DNA of 64,000 nt from Pseudoalteromonas amylolytica (GTDB lineage Bacteria; Pseudomonadota; Gammaproteobacteria; Enterobacterales; Alteromonadaceae): contig NZ_MKJU01000025.1 of assembly GCF_001854605.1 (NCBI RefSeq), positions 310,378-374,377 of the forward strand, given 5' to 3'. Position 1 is the first letter of the stretch. The number at the start of each line of letters is the position of its first letter. Positions 63,023-64,000 of this stretch are shown here, one piece after another. Position numbers and translations under genes: made by a program. The notes under the pieces were generated by a model, which was not told where the DNA came from, searched no databases, and was given only the letters and a program-made list of their open reading frames with translations.

Positions 63023-64000
63023 TCAGCTTTGTAGCAGACTAATATGATTTGAATCAAGTGACGGACACTTTGCATATTTCTCAAGCACTAAAACCACATC
63101 ATCTTTATGCTTAAGGGTTTTTATTTCATCAAATAGACCATGAGCTTGCGGGTACTGACGCTTTAAATAACCTAACCACTGTTTGGTTCTGGCCGAAAAG
63201 TACTTTTCGCTCACATTAGGGTCTTGGTGCATAGAAGAGTGAAGGATATGGTATATCACATTCTCCCAGCTCAATGTTTGGTGGGAACGGTTATATACTT
63301 TGGCTTTTATTTTTGCTGCTAAATCGGGCATCGCTAACGCCCCTCGCCCTAGCATTAAATCGTTACAGCCACTCCTTTGCTGGCATAACAAGGCATCTTC
63401 TACCTGCCATATTTCGCCATTTGCAACAACGGGAATCGATAACCGCGATAGCAGCGGTGGGATTTTTTCCCAATATGCAGGTGGCTTATAGCCATCTCTT
63501 TTTGTTCGTGCATGAATGGCAAGACTTGAAGCACCTGCACTTTGTACGGCGTCTACTATTTCAGTGCTATTGCTATCGTCATCAAAGCCAAGACGAATCT
63601 TCGCGCTAACAACATGCTCAGCAGGCACCGCCTCTCTAACGGCCTTAATAATTTGGTAGATTTGCTCGGGCTCTTTGAGCAATACGGCTCCGCCCTTGCT
63701 TTTATTCACCGTTTTTGCAGGACAGCCAAAGTTAAGATCGACACCGTGCGACCCAAGCATGACCGCTTTTCGCGCATTTGCTGCTAACACATGAGGTACT
63801 TGTCCAAGTAATTGTATGCGCACAGGTGTACCGGAGCGGGTTCTACCTTTATTGAGTAACTCAGGGCAATAGCGGGTAAAAACACGTCGTGGCAGAGTTA
63901 AATCAACAACTCGAATAAACTCTGTAACACACAGGTCAAAGCCACCAATATCCGTAAGTAATTGGCGCATTTTGAAGTCTACAACGCCTTCCATTGGGGC
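63023..64000 (-). CDS. dusC: tRNA-dihydrouridine synthase, probably DusC (5' end beyond window)
   Basis: Reduces a uridine in the tRNA D loop with FMN. The visible 325 residues begin inside the N-terminal motif: the frame reads Ala-Pro-Met-Glu-Gly at 64000-63986, so the true start lies beyond the right edge and the Met at 63994 is internal. The active-site segment GVDLNFGCPAKTVNKSKGGA has the catalytic Cys, and HARTKRDGYKPPAYWE and GEIWQVEDA follow. The C-terminal helical domain fits DusC better than DusA or DusB. Confidence 0.92.
   Translation of the reverse strand, partial: APMEGVVDFKMRQLLTDIGGFDLCVTEFIRVVDLTLPRRVFTRYCPELLNKGRTRSGTPVRIQLLGQVPHVLAANARKAVMLGSHGVDLNFGCPAKTVNKSKGGAVLLKEPEQIYQIIKAVREAVPAEHVVSAKIRLGFDDDSNSTEIVDAVQSAGASSLAIHARTKRDGYKPPAYWEKIPPLLSRLSIPVVANGEIWQVEDALLCQQRSGCNDLMLGRGALAMPDLAAKIKAKVYNRSHQTLSWENVIYHILHSSMHQDPNVSEKYFSARTKQWLGYLKRQYPQAHGLFDEIKTLKHKDDVVLVLEKYAKCPSLDSNHISLLQS

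Overview
The window is a piece of chromosome from a marine gammaproteobacterium, most probably Pseudoalteromonas or a close Alteromonadales relative. This is an inference from moderate-to-low GC content, a TtpC-ExbB-ExbD-TonB operon led by a DUF3450 gene, several TonB-dependent receptors, a LiuR-like site before leucine dehydrogenase, and gene orders shared with other gammaproteobacteria (pabB-nudL-sdaA, uvrY-uvrC-pgsA-tRNAs, ratA-ratB near smpB and bamE). I see no insertion sequence, prophage, integrase or CRISPR array; most of the window is core chromosome with small accessory islands. Layout. 1-5.7 kb: fabB, smpB, ratAB and bamE, a GIY-YIG protein, an M28 peptidase and a transglutaminase-like/TPR lipoprotein. 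5.9-10.6 kb: a chemoreceptor and the divergent ilvC/ilvY pair. 10.8-17.5 kb: a metal-uptake-like cluster (DUF4856 lipoprotein, imelysin lipoprotein, FecA-like receptor, sterol-desaturase-type hydroxylase) behind a promoter with a Fur-box-like sequence. 17.6-19.6 kb: an OprC/NosA-type copper receptor with a near-perfect operator-like palindrome upstream. 19.7-28.6 kb: a degenerate EAL-HDOD protein, putP, a solute-binding protein, cysK, a DUF5916 outer-membrane protein and a dicarboxylate-type symporter. 28.7-33.0 kb: uvrY, uvrC and pgsA, then nine tRNA genes (four Gly-GCC, two Cys-GCA, three Leu-TAA) and two truncated tRNA-Gly-like repeats. 33.3-37.7 kb: an unknown secreted protein, a cupin-like unknown, a Tsx-type channel and an NhaC-type antiporter. 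37.9-43.9 kb: dapB, carAB and greA. carA is preceded by a terminator-like hairpin overlapped by a possible leader peptide. 44-56.2 kb: a rhomboid protease, a LysE exporter, a CadC/ToxR-like membrane regulator divergent from a serine hydrolase, sdaA-nudL-pabB, class I fumarase, leucine dehydrogenase and a CAT-like acetyltransferase. 56.5-61.6 kb: a six-gene TonB energising operon. 61.6-64 kb: a DUF885-like lipoprotein without the metal motif, a DksA-type zinc-finger protein, and dusC, which runs off the right edge. How parts work together: the TonB operon could energise the receptors at 14-16 kb and 17.6-19.6 kb. The cluster at 10.8-17.2 kb looks like one transport module with two periplasm-facing lipoproteins. 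The tRNA block is the enterobacterial glyW-cysT-leuZ unit, still downstream of pgsA but amplified. The least conventional signals are the carAB leader, the truncated tRNA-Gly repeats, the 11-bp phased repeats beside the CadC-like gene, and the palindrome before the copper receptor.
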